Source: JANPEZ01 sp031423155 (GTDB taxonomy: Bacteria > Actinomycetota > UBA4738 > HRBIN12). Taken from it: 64,000 nucleotides of DNA. Shown here one piece after another: positions 42,484-50,295 of the stretch; within the stretch, counting starts at the first letter, position 1; the number at the start of each line of letters is the position of its first letter. The notes beneath the pieces were generated by a model that worked only from the letters and a program-made list of their open reading frames with translations, was not told where the DNA came from and did no database searches. The position numbers and the translations under genes are program-made. The stretch spans positions 41,037 to 105,036 of the forward strand of contig JANPEZ010000033.1 in NCBI GenBank assembly GCA_031423155.1. Reading direction: 5' to 3'.

Positions 42484-43189
42484 GCCTCTGCTTCGAGCCG
42501 AAGGCATCGTCCGCCGGCACCGAGGGGCCGGGGGTGTTCTTGCCGTCCGAGGGGCTTCACTTTCCCTGCAGCCCAAGGACTTCGTGGCTCTGATGGGCCC
42601 GTCGGGCTCGGGCAAGACGACCTTCATCGGGGTACTTGCGGCGCTCGACCGGCCCGATGAAGGCACCTTGTCCTGGAAGGGCCAGGATCCCTTCTCGATG
42701 TCTCACGACCAGACCATGGCGCTGCGACGAACAGGCATGGGCGTGGTCTTCCAGAGCTTCGGGCTACTCCCGACGCTCTCGGCGGCCGAGAACGTCGAAC
42801 TCCCGCTGAGGGTCGCGGGGGTGAACCTGGACGAAGGGCGCGAGCGGGCCCTGGGGTGGCTCGAGCGCTTAGGACTGGCCGATCGGGCGGACAACCGCAC
42901 CTTCGAGCTGTCCGCCGGGCAGCAACAGCGAGTGGCTGTGGCGCGCGCGCTGATCGCCGAACCTGAGGTCGTCCTTGCGGACGAGCCGATAGCCGAGGTC
43001 GACACCGAGAACGCCGATCTGATCCTGGAGGCGCTCTGGGACGTGATCGGCCGCGGCGGCGCGGTCCTTGCCGCAACTCACAACCCGGAGGCCCTGCGCT
43101 ACGCGAGTCGAGTCGTTCTCTTCAAGGACGGACAGATCCAGGCCGAGGGGTCACCCGAGGATCTGGCCGGTCACCTGACCACCGACTAG
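42476..43189 (+). CDS. ABC transporter ATP-binding protein 2 (LolD/MacB type)
   Basis: 237 residues from ATG 42476, overlapping the preceding gene by 8 bases. Walker A GPSGSGKTT and Q-loop FQSFGLLP are intact. The signature reads LSAGQQQR, Walker B VVLADEPIAEVD and the H-loop ATHN. The usual LSGGE and DEPTAxLD are altered while catalytic Lys, Glu and His are kept, so it probably pairs with ATPase 1 as a heterodimer on the single long permease. The CTAG at its stop is shared with the convergent ferredoxin reductase gene. Confidence 0.9.
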   Translation: MPEPLLRAEGIVRRHRGAGGVLAVRGASLSLQPKDFVALMGPSGSGKTTFIGVLAALDRPDEGTLSWKGQDPFSMSHDQTMALRRTGMGVVFQSFGLLPTLSAAENVELPLRVAGVNLDEGRERALGWLERLGLADRADNRTFELSAGQQQRVAVARALIAEPEVVLADEPIAEVDTENADLILEALWDVIGRGGAVLAATHNPEALRYASRVVLFKDGQIQAEGSPEDLAGHLTTD

Positions 43190-44412
43190 TCCTGGGGAAC
43201 CAGCGACCGCAGGTCGGTATCGGGATCCTCTAGTGCCTGCGGGTCCGGAACGATCTGAGACCGGATGAGCCCGAAGGATCGGCGCACGTCGCGCTTGTAG
43301 TCGAGTGAGACGCTCGAGCGAACCACGCCCCTTTCGTCCAGCAGGAACGCACAGAACGAGCCCTCCTCGAGCGACCCGCGCACGATCATCCGATCCCAGG
43401 TGGGAGCGAACCCGGCCATCTGGATCTGGGAGTCGTACTGGTCGGACCAGAACCAGTGAGGATCGTCGAACACCTCGGAACCGCCGAGCATGTTGCGCGC
43501 GGCCGTTGCTCCCATCTTGATGGCGTTGTCGAAATGTTCGACGCGGATCGGACCGAAGACGGGGTGCTCATGACGGGCGACATCTCCGGCAGCGAAGACA
43601 CCGGGGATAGCGGTCTCAAGGGTGGGTCCCACCGGGATCCCTGCGGGATCATCGAGGCCGGTGCCGGTCATGACGTCCATCGCGGGCTCGGTCCCTATCC
43701 CGACGACGACCAGGTCGGCCTCGAGCGAGAGTCCCCCGGAAGTGACCACCCGCTCCACCCGAAGATCACCCTCGAACCGTTCGACCTTGTCGTTGAAGTG
43801 CATGGTGACCCCGTGATCGCGATGCAGGCGCTCCACAACCCGTCCCAACTCGGGGCCTAGAACTCGGAACAGCGTCGTTTCGAAGATCTCCACGACTGTC
43901 ACGATGCAGCCCATCTCGGCCAGGGAGGCCGCCACCTCGGCACCGATGAAACCCATCCCGATGCAGACGACCTTGGCCCCTGAGCTCGCGGCGGCGCGGA
44001 TCTCGTCGGAGTCGCCCACCGTTCGCAGATCGGATATGCCGGGAAGGTCCGATCCTTCGACATCGAGCCGCCGGTTGCGGCTGCCCGTCGCAACCAGGAG
44101 ACGTTCGTAGCCGATGCGCTCTCCTCCGGCCAGCACAACCTCTCGGGTCGCGGGCTCGATCTGTACGACGGTCGTTCCGGTTCTCAGATCTATGCCGTTG
44201 TCGGCGTACCAGAGGGCCGGCCGCACGAACGTGTCGTCTATCGATGATCCGCCGCGCAGATACTCCTTGGACAACGCCGGCCGCTCATAGGGAACCAGGT
44301 CCTCTGCGCCGAGCATCACGATCGGTCCGTCGAATCCGGAATCCCTGAGCGTCGCGGCAGCCGTAGCGGCGCACAGACTTGCCCCGACTATGACGAAGGG
44401 CGAACCCGTCAA
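43186..44412 (-). CDS. NAD(P)H-dependent ferredoxin reductase (FAD, dioxygenase-reductase type)
   Basis: 408 residues with FVIVGASLCAATAAATLR (FAD fold), VPYERPALSKEYLRG, GYERLLVATGSRNR, VVCIGMGFIGAEVAASL (NAD fold) and PGVFAAGDVARHEHP (second FAD motif). This matches reductase components of aromatic dioxygenase systems (BphA4/HcaD type), with the C-terminal reductase domain. It passes electrons from NADH to the Rieske ferredoxin encoded just upstream with an ATGA overlap. No oxygenase gene is adjacent. Confidence 0.92.
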   Translation of the reverse strand: MTGSPFVIVGASLCAATAAATLRDSGFDGPIVMLGAEDLVPYERPALSKEYLRGGSSIDDTFVRPALWYADNGIDLRTGTTVVQIEPATREVVLAGGERIGYERLLVATGSRNRRLDVEGSDLPGISDLRTVGDSDEIRAAASSGAKVVCIGMGFIGAEVAASLAEMGCIVTVVEIFETTLFRVLGPELGRVVERLHRDHGVTMHFNDKVERFEGDLRVERVVTSGGLSLEADLVVVGIGTEPAMDVMTGTGLDDPAGIPVGPTLETAIPGVFAAGDVARHEHPVFGPIRVEHFDNAIKMGATAARNMLGGSEVFDDPHWFWSDQYDSQIQMAGFAPTWDRMIVRGSLEEGSFCAFLLDERGVVRSSVSLDYKRDVRRSFGLIRSQIVPDPQALEDPDTDLRSLVPQD

Positions 44413-44720
44413 ACCCCTACCTGCAGATCCTCGCCGTCCTCGCGTACTTCGAAGACCTCGATCGGATCGACCGCCGGCCCATCGAGGACCTCACCGGTCT
44501 TCATGTCGAATCGGCTGCCGTGGCATTCGCACTCGATCGCGGTGCCGTCGATGTCTCCTCCCGACGACAGGTTGCACTGGCGGTGCGTGCAGATGTCGCT
44601 GAAAGCGAAGAGCTCCCCGCCCGAACGCGCCACCGCGATCAGCTGGCCGTCGACGTCGAAGGCCATCGCCTGTCCTTCGCCGATCTCCTCACCTTTGCCT
44701 ACGGATCGAAACTCGGGCAT
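44409..44720 (-). CDS. Rieske [2Fe-2S] ferredoxin
   Basis: 103 residues. Cluster ligands are visible: CTH (C44, H46) and CECH (C64, H67), with the Rieske fold's typical FSDICTHRQCNLSSG and ECHGSRFDMKTGEVLDGPA. It is the electron carrier of multi-component oxygenases. The pair with the reductase is a full NADH-to-Rieske chain. The oxygenase-like gene 14 kb away has lost its own Rieske domain; whether this protein serves it is speculation. Confidence 0.93.
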   Translation of the reverse strand: MPEFRSVGKGEEIGEGQAMAFDVDGQLIAVARSGGELFAFSDICTHRQCNLSSGGDIDGTAIECECHGSRFDMKTGEVLDGPAVDPIEVFEVREDGEDLQVGV

Positions 44721-44797
44721 GTCTTGCTTCCTCCCTCTCGCTCGGGCCGATCACTGCCATCGAAGCTTAAGCCCACTCCGCGATCCGCCAAGCACGT

Positions 44798-46063
44798 CTA
44801 GCCGGGGGGTCGGGTCGGCTCCAGCATCGGCCTGAGCAGGTACATGACTCCGAGTCCGATGTAGAAACCCGTCAGCATCAGCAGCCCGCCCCTCGTCTCT
44901 ATCAGTAGCAGAGCCGGAAGGCAGGCGCCGGCAACCCAGGCGATCTGGAACATCACCTCGTAGCGAACGAAGACCCGTCCCAAAGCGCCCGCGGGGGCGT
45001 GCTCTTGCATGAGGCTCTGGAACGCCAGTCGCCCGAACTCGGTGGCCGACCCGGCCGAAAGGGCGAAGACGGCCAGGGCTACGAGTCCGAACAGTTCGAA
45101 GGCGATCACAGCTCCGAACGCGGCTACGAGGACGCATCCCACGACGACCGCCTCCTCGCGCAGGGTCTCCGGCAGTCGAGGGGCAAAGACGTCCGCTAGG
45201 AACGCACCGGTGACCCCGGCGGCGGCCAGCACGCCGAACCACCACGAGGGCTCACCTCCGCGGCGAAGCGCGAACGCCAGCAGGAACAGGAGGAACCCGC
45301 TTCCCGCTCGAAGTCCCACCGCCCCGACCGCGGCCCCCGTGAGCGCCGGCACCTTACCCCGACGCCCTACCTTGTCGGGTCGATCGCGCTCGACCTTCGG
45401 GTGAGGCAGCCGCAGCGTCAGAGCCGCGGAGATCAGATAGACGACCGCTCCTAGGTAGATGGGGCCCGAGGCGCCGAACCATCTCAGGAAGAGCAGACCC
45501 AGCGGGGTAGCCGCCAACGCGCCACCGACGGCGACCCTGCCGAGACGGGCGTTCGCCCTCATCAGACCCTCGTTGGGCGCCGCGTAGGCGGCCGTCAGAC
45601 CGTTCTTCGTTATCGCGTGGACCTTGGAGGCAACAAGGATGCTGAGCGCTGCCGGGAACAGCACATTGGTTCCTATGCGGGGAGCCATGTATACCGCCAC
45701 TCCGGCTCTTGCTGCCGCGGCGAGCAGCGAGATCACTCGGCGGGGCCCTGCGCGATCCAGGGGAACGACCAGAAGGGGTCCGGCAACGGCCAGGGGCAGC
45801 ATCGTGAGCAGGAGGTAGGCGGCCACCTTCAGCTTCGCCTCGTCCACGGGCAGCGAGAAAAAGACGGTGTCGGCCAGAGCCAGCGCGATGAGTGCGTCAC
45901 CACCCGCGCTCGTGAAATGAACGAGGCCGTACCCGTCCAGCGGCCCTTTCGATCTCCACATCCTGCGCAGCGGCCAGACGATCGCTTCGGCAAGACCTGC
46001 CAGTCCGAGCAGGACGAGCTGCCACCAGGGATAGCGTGGAGGTCGTTGCTGCTGGACGCGCAC
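44798..46063 (-). CDS. MFS-type membrane transporter
   Basis: 421 residues with about 12 hydrophobic helices after a short basic start. GPLDGYGLVHFTSAGGDALIALALADTVFF and the EVMFQIAWVAGACLPALLL segment near the end are typical of a little studied actinobacterial MFS group. Charged loop motifs of classical MFS are weak (VPLDRAGPRR). Substrate unknown. It ends only 77 bases from the Rieske ferredoxin start and begins 2 bases after the gatB stop on the same strand. Confidence 0.75.
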   Translation of the reverse strand: MRVQQQRPPRYPWWQLVLLGLAGLAEAIVWPLRRMWRSKGPLDGYGLVHFTSAGGDALIALALADTVFFSLPVDEAKLKVAAYLLLTMLPLAVAGPLLVVPLDRAGPRRVISLLAAAARAGVAVYMAPRIGTNVLFPAALSILVASKVHAITKNGLTAAYAAPNEGLMRANARLGRVAVGGALAATPLGLLFLRWFGASGPIYLGAVVYLISAALTLRLPHPKVERDRPDKVGRRGKVPALTGAAVGAVGLRAGSGFLLFLLAFALRRGGEPSWWFGVLAAAGVTGAFLADVFAPRLPETLREEAVVVGCVLVAAFGAVIAFELFGLVALAVFALSAGSATEFGRLAFQSLMQEHAPAGALGRVFVRYEVMFQIAWVAGACLPALLLIETRGGLLMLTGFYIGLGVMYLLRPMLEPTRPPG

Positions 46064-46065
46064 GA

Positions 46066-47520
46066 TTACTCCATCAGGCGTTCGCGCAGCAGTTCCTGCG
46101 CCACCTTGGGATTGGCCGATCCTGCGGATCGCTTCATGACCTGTCCGACGAGGAACCCGATCACGCTCTCGTTCCCGGCCCGGAACTTCGCCGCGGCGTC
46201 GGCATTGTCAGCGATCACCTCGTCGGCGATGGCGCCGAGGGCACCTTCGTCGGAGACCTGCTTCAATCCCTTGCGCTCGACGATGCCGTCGATCGGATCA
46301 CCGGTCTCGAATGCGTCCTCAAGGGCTTGCTTCGCCCCGGCCCCCGAGACGGTGGCGTCGGCCACGAGCGCGATCAGGTCGGCCAGGTGATGCGGCGTCA
46401 CCTTGGCATCGGCCGGCTCGATCCCCGCCTTGTTGAGAAGACCGGCTAGGTCCTGCGTGATCCAGTTCGCCGCCGCGGAAGCCGGCGCGCCCAGTGCGAC
46501 CGTCTGCTCGAATAGGTCCGTAGAAGCCCTCGATGCCACCAGCACCGCGGCGACGGACGGCTTGAGGCCGAGATCGGACTCGTATCGAGTTCTGCGGGCC
46601 GCCGGAAGCTCCGGCAACTCGGCACGGATCTGCTCGATCCACTCGGCCGAAGGCTCGAGCGGCGGGATATCGGGCTCGGGAAAGTAGCGGTAGTCGAACG
46701 CCTCCTCTTTGGAGCGCATCGACTTGGTGGAACCGAAGTCCTCGTCCCAATGGCGGGTCTCCTGGACGATGTTCTCGCCGACGTCCAGCGCGCCGGCCTG
46801 ACGCTTCATCTCGAAGTGCAGCGCACGCTCCATCGAACGGACCGAGTTCATGTTCTTGATCTCGACCTTCGTGCCGAAGGCTGCTGCTCCCGGCAGGCGA
46901 AGGGATATGTTCGCGTCGCACCGCAGCGAGCCCTCCTCCATGCGGACATCGCTCACGTCGAGGGCCTCCAGGGTTGCCCGGAGCGTTCGCAGGTACGCGC
47001 CGGCCTCCTGCGGGGAACGCATGTCGGGCTCTGAGACGCACTCGACCAGCGGGACTCCCGCTCGGTTGTAGTCGATCAGGGCGAACTCGGCTTCGTGGAT
47101 GCGCCCAGAGGCGCTGCCGTGGGTGGTCTTTCCGGTGTCCTCTTCCATGTGGACGCGGGTGATGCCGACCCGCTTGGTCGAGCCGTCGGCGAGGTCCACG
47201 TCCAAGTGCCCGCCCACGCAGATCGGCAGGTCGTACTGGCTGATCTGGAAGTTCTTGGGCATGTCCGGGTAGAAGTAGTTCTTGCGGTGGAAGAGCGAGT
47301 GGGGCGCAATCTGGCAGTCGAGAGCCAGGCCGATCTTCACGATCCGCCGGATGGCTTCCTCGTTGGGAACGGGCATCGAACCCGGATGACCGAGGCAGAC
47401 CGGACAGACATTGGTATTGGGCTCGGCACCGAACTCGTTCAGACAACCGCAGAACATCTTCGTCTTCGTGGAAAGCTCTACATGGCACTCGAGCCCTATC
47501 ACCACTTCGTAGTCGGCCAT
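46066..47520 (-). CDS. gatB: Asp-tRNA(Asn)/Glu-tRNA(Gln) amidotransferase subunit B
   Basis: 484 residues. YEVVIGLECHVELSTKTKMFCGC, FGAEPNTNVCPVCLGHPGSMPVPN (zinc Cys set), RKNYFYPDMPKNFQISQYD and HMEEDTGKTTH are the signature blocks of GatB, and the C-terminal YqeY-like tail domain is present. GatB phosphorylates and amidates mischarged Glu-tRNA(Gln) or Asp-tRNA(Asn) using ammonia channelled from GatA. Separated from gatC-gatA by one gene on the opposite strand, which is less usual than a continuous gatCAB operon. Confidence 0.97.
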   Translation of the reverse strand: MADYEVVIGLECHVELSTKTKMFCGCLNEFGAEPNTNVCPVCLGHPGSMPVPNEEAIRRIVKIGLALDCQIAPHSLFHRKNYFYPDMPKNFQISQYDLPICVGGHLDVDLADGSTKRVGITRVHMEEDTGKTTHGSASGRIHEAEFALIDYNRAGVPLVECVSEPDMRSPQEAGAYLRTLRATLEALDVSDVRMEEGSLRCDANISLRLPGAAAFGTKVEIKNMNSVRSMERALHFEMKRQAGALDVGENIVQETRHWDEDFGSTKSMRSKEEAFDYRYFPEPDIPPLEPSAEWIEQIRAELPELPAARRTRYESDLGLKPSVAAVLVASRASTDLFEQTVALGAPASAAANWITQDLAGLLNKAGIEPADAKVTPHHLADLIALVADATVSGAGAKQALEDAFETGDPIDGIVERKGLKQVSDEGALGAIADEVIADNADAAAKFRAGNESVIGFLVGQVMKRSAGSANPKVAQELLRERLME

Positions 47521-47575
47521 GGCGCCCTAGCCTACCGGCCCCGTGCTTGCCCCGGTCCCCGGTTATCCTCCAAGG

Positions 47576-48634
47576 ATGCCCGCCGACGCCCCCTCCGACA
47601 GGCACGCGGCGAAGATCTGGCTCGCGCTCGGCATCGTCTACGTCGTCTGGAGCACCACATACCTGGCGATCCGTGTGGTCAACGAGACGCTTCCGCCGCT
47701 GATCGCGGCCGGCGTCCGGTTCCTCATCGCAGGCGGAGTGCTCTATGCCTGGGCCATAAGACGCGGCGATCGTGAAGGCGACCGCCCCGGATACCACCAG
47801 TGGCGCGCGGCCGCGATCATCGGGGCGTGCCTGATCGTATTCGGAAACGGCTTCGTCGTCCTGGGCGAGAAGACCGTCCCCACTGGCATAACCGCTCTGC
47901 TCATCGCCCTGGTTCCGCTGTGGATGGCGCTGATCGATCGCGCGCTGCTGGGTCACATCATCCGCCCGAGGATCGTCGTCGGCCTCATCCTGGGTTTCGG
48001 AGGGGCGGCGATGTTGATCGGCGGCAGCGCGATCCAAGGAGGCGCCCCTGCGAGCGGGATGCTGATCGTCGTCGTTGCCTCGTTGTCCTGGGCCTCCGGC
48101 TCGCTGTATTCGCGCACGGCTCCGCTACCGGCCCGTCCCTTGGTTGGAGCCGGCATGGAGTTCCTCTGCGGAGGAGTCATGCTCGTGATCTTGGGAGGAG
48201 CGCTCGGCGAATCCGGACGGATCCATGCGGACGGTTTCTCGCGAGCGTCCGTCATCGCCCTCGTGTACCTGATCACGGTCGGGTCCTGGATCGCCTTCGC
48301 CTCGTACCTTTGGCTGCTACGCAACGCGAGGACCTCGCTGGTCTCGACCTACGCCTACGTCAACCCCGCGCTCGCTGTCGCGCTCGGCACGGTCTTCCTC
48401 AACGAGACCATCGCCGCGCGCGAGATAGTCGCAGGTGCCGTGATCCTCGCGGCGGTGGCCTTGATAATCTCGGCGGGAGGCGCCGGCCGGGAGACGGGGC
48501 AGACGTTAGGCGGCGACGAGCGGCGGGCGCAGGAAGAGGGCGAGATCCTGCTCGAGGGCGTGCGCGGCGCGGAACAACACGAACTCGCCCAGGACCGGAG
48601 CCGTGAGTTGCAGGCCGACGGGCAGACCGCCTGA
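47576..48634 (+). CDS. EamA (DMT) family transporter with a tail antisense to gatA
   Basis: 352 residues from ATG 47576 (CAAGG just upstream). Ten hydrophobic helices in two EamA halves (about 10-145 and 155-295): VYVVWSTTYLAIRVVNETLPP is the usual first helix and STYAYVNPALAVALGTVFLNETI the usual ninth. After the last helix the frame continues about 45 charged residues (RRAQEEGEILLEGV...) with no EamA likeness, because its stop codon falls 129 bp inside the convergent gatA gene. It is probably an efflux protein for amino acids or metabolites. Confidence 0.87.
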   Translation: MPADAPSDRHAAKIWLALGIVYVVWSTTYLAIRVVNETLPPLIAAGVRFLIAGGVLYAWAIRRGDREGDRPGYHQWRAAAIIGACLIVFGNGFVVLGEKTVPTGITALLIALVPLWMALIDRALLGHIIRPRIVVGLILGFGGAAMLIGGSAIQGGAPASGMLIVVVASLSWASGSLYSRTAPLPARPLVGAGMEFLCGGVMLVILGGALGESGRIHADGFSRASVIALVYLITVGSWIAFASYLWLLRNARTSLVSTYAYVNPALAVALGTVFLNETIAAREIVAGAVILAAVALIISAGGAGRETGQTLGGDERRAQEEGEILLEGVRGAEQHELAQDRSRELQADGQTA

Positions 48635-49975
48635 GTCCAACCCGCAAGGAACGCTGATGGCCGGCACGCCGGCCAGGTTCGCAGGGATCGTGAAGACGTC
48701 CGACAGGTACATGGCCATCGGATCGTCGGCCTTCTCCCCTATCTTGAAGGCGGTCGTCGGCGATGTCGGCGATACCAGCACGTCGAAGTTCGCGAACGCC
48801 GCCTGGTAGTCGCGGATGATGAGCGTGCGGACCTTCTGCGCCTGGCCGTAGTAGGCGTCGTAGTAGCCGGCGGATAGCGAGTATGTACCCAACATGATCC
48901 GGCGCTTGACCTCCGGTCCGAATCCGCGGCCTCGCGTAAGGGTCATCATCTCGATCGAGTCGGCGCCGCCTTCTGCGCGCAGGCCGTAGCGGACCCCGTC
49001 GTAACGAGCCAGATTCGAGGACGCCTCGCTGGGAGCGATCAGGTAGTAGGCGCTGAGGGCGTAGTCGGTGTGGGGAAGTGAGACCTCTCCGACATGGGCT
49101 CCGAGTCCTGCCAAGCGGTCGACCGCCGCTCGGACGCTGGCCTTCACATCGGGCTGCACTCCTTCGCCGAATGCCTCAGACACCACGCCGACGCGCAAGC
49201 CTTCGACCCCGCGACCGATCCCGTCGGTGAAGTCCTGCGCGCCTCCATCAAGGCTCGTCGCGTCGCGCGTGTCCTTGCCCGCCATAGCCGAGAGAAGGAC
49301 AGCCGAATCGCGAACGCTGCGCGTGAAGGTCCCGACCGTGTCGAGAGACGAGGCGAAGGCGATCAGCCCGTAGCGACTGACGAGGCCGTAGGTCGGCTTC
49401 AGTCCGACCACGCCGCATAGGGCGGCGGGCTGGCGGACGCTTCCGCCCGTGTCGGTGCCCAGCGCCCAGACGGCCTCTCCGGCCGCGACGGCGGCGGCGC
49501 TCCCACCCGAGGATCCTCCAGGAACCGTGTCCAGATCCCAGGGATTGTGCACGGGGCCGAAAGCCGAGTTCTCGTTGGAGGAACCCATCGCGAACTCATC
49601 GCAGTTCGTCTTGCCCAGCAGCACCGAGCCGTGCCCGGAAAGCCGCCCCCAAGCCGTAGCGTCATACGGAGGGATGTAGGACTCGAGCATCTTCGACCCC
49701 GCAGTGGTGCGGATGCCTTTCGTCGTCAGAACATCTTTCAGCGCAAGCGGTATGCCGGCGACGGGGTGCTGAGGCGCCCCGGAGTCACGGTGCGTGTCGA
49801 GCTCTGCCGCACGCTCGCGTGCGACCTCCGGCGTCGCAGTGAGGAACGCCTTCACCCGATCGTCGACCGCATCGATCCTGGCGAGGCAAGACTCGGTGAT
49901 GGCGGCGGCGCTCGTTCCGCCGGAGGCAAGTTCGACGGCCAGCTCCGACGCGGTCAGGTCGCAGAGTTCGCTCAC
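48506..49975 (-). CDS. gatA: Asp-tRNA(Asn)/Glu-tRNA(Gln) amidotransferase subunit A
   Basis: 489 residues. The amidase-signature triad is intact: K80 in GIPLALKDV, S155 in VPGGSSGGSA and S179 in TDTGGSVRQPA. GatA releases ammonia from glutamine. The start overlaps the gatC stop by 4 bases. The 3' end overlaps the convergent EamA gene by 129 bp; that part codes for the authentic GatA C-terminus (VGLQLTAPVLGEFVLFRAAHALEQ), so gatA is the older owner of the overlap. Confidence 0.97.
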   Translation of the reverse strand: MSELCDLTASELAVELASGGTSAAAITESCLARIDAVDDRVKAFLTATPEVARERAAELDTHRDSGAPQHPVAGIPLALKDVLTTKGIRTTAGSKMLESYIPPYDATAWGRLSGHGSVLLGKTNCDEFAMGSSNENSAFGPVHNPWDLDTVPGGSSGGSAAAVAAGEAVWALGTDTGGSVRQPAALCGVVGLKPTYGLVSRYGLIAFASSLDTVGTFTRSVRDSAVLLSAMAGKDTRDATSLDGGAQDFTDGIGRGVEGLRVGVVSEAFGEGVQPDVKASVRAAVDRLAGLGAHVGEVSLPHTDYALSAYYLIAPSEASSNLARYDGVRYGLRAEGGADSIEMMTLTRGRGFGPEVKRRIMLGTYSLSAGYYDAYYGQAQKVRTLIIRDYQAAFANFDVLVSPTSPTTAFKIGEKADDPMAMYLSDVFTIPANLAGVPAISVPCGLDSGGLPVGLQLTAPVLGEFVLFRAAHALEQDLALFLRPPLVAA

Positions 49976-50265
49976 GAGCCGGTCTCGGCTATCCGAGGAA
50001 CCTTGAACCGTCGGTCCTGCTCATCGGGCGCGTTCGAAAGGGCAGCGTCCTGCTTCAGGCTCGGCGTCGACTCATCGGGTCTGAACACGTTGGCGCGAGG
50101 TATCGCATAGGCGGTTGGCGCGATGTCATCTGCGGCAACCTCGGAGACCTTGGCGGCATGCTCCAGGATGAGCCCGAGTTGGTCACGGAGCTTGGCCTTC
50201 TCCTGGTCGGTCAGGTCCAGGCGAGCGAGGCGAGCGACATGATCGACATCGATCTCAACCGGCAT
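49972..50265 (-). CDS. gatC: Asp-tRNA(Asn)/Glu-tRNA(Gln) amidotransferase subunit C
   Basis: 97 residues. VDHVARLARLDLTDQEKAKLRDQLGLILEHAAKVSEV is the GatC helical hairpin, followed by FRPDESTPSLKQDAALSNAPD, the strap that winds around GatA and GatB. It stabilises the complex. gatC leads the gatC-gatA pair; ligA lies 30 bp upstream on the same strand. Confidence 0.96.
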   Translation of the reverse strand: MPVEIDVDHVARLARLDLTDQEKAKLRDQLGLILEHAAKVSEVAADDIAPTAYAIPRANVFRPDESTPSLKQDAALSNAPDEQDRRFKVPRIAETGS

Positions 50266-50295
50266 GGCGCACAGTCTAGCCGGGAGCCCCGGGGT

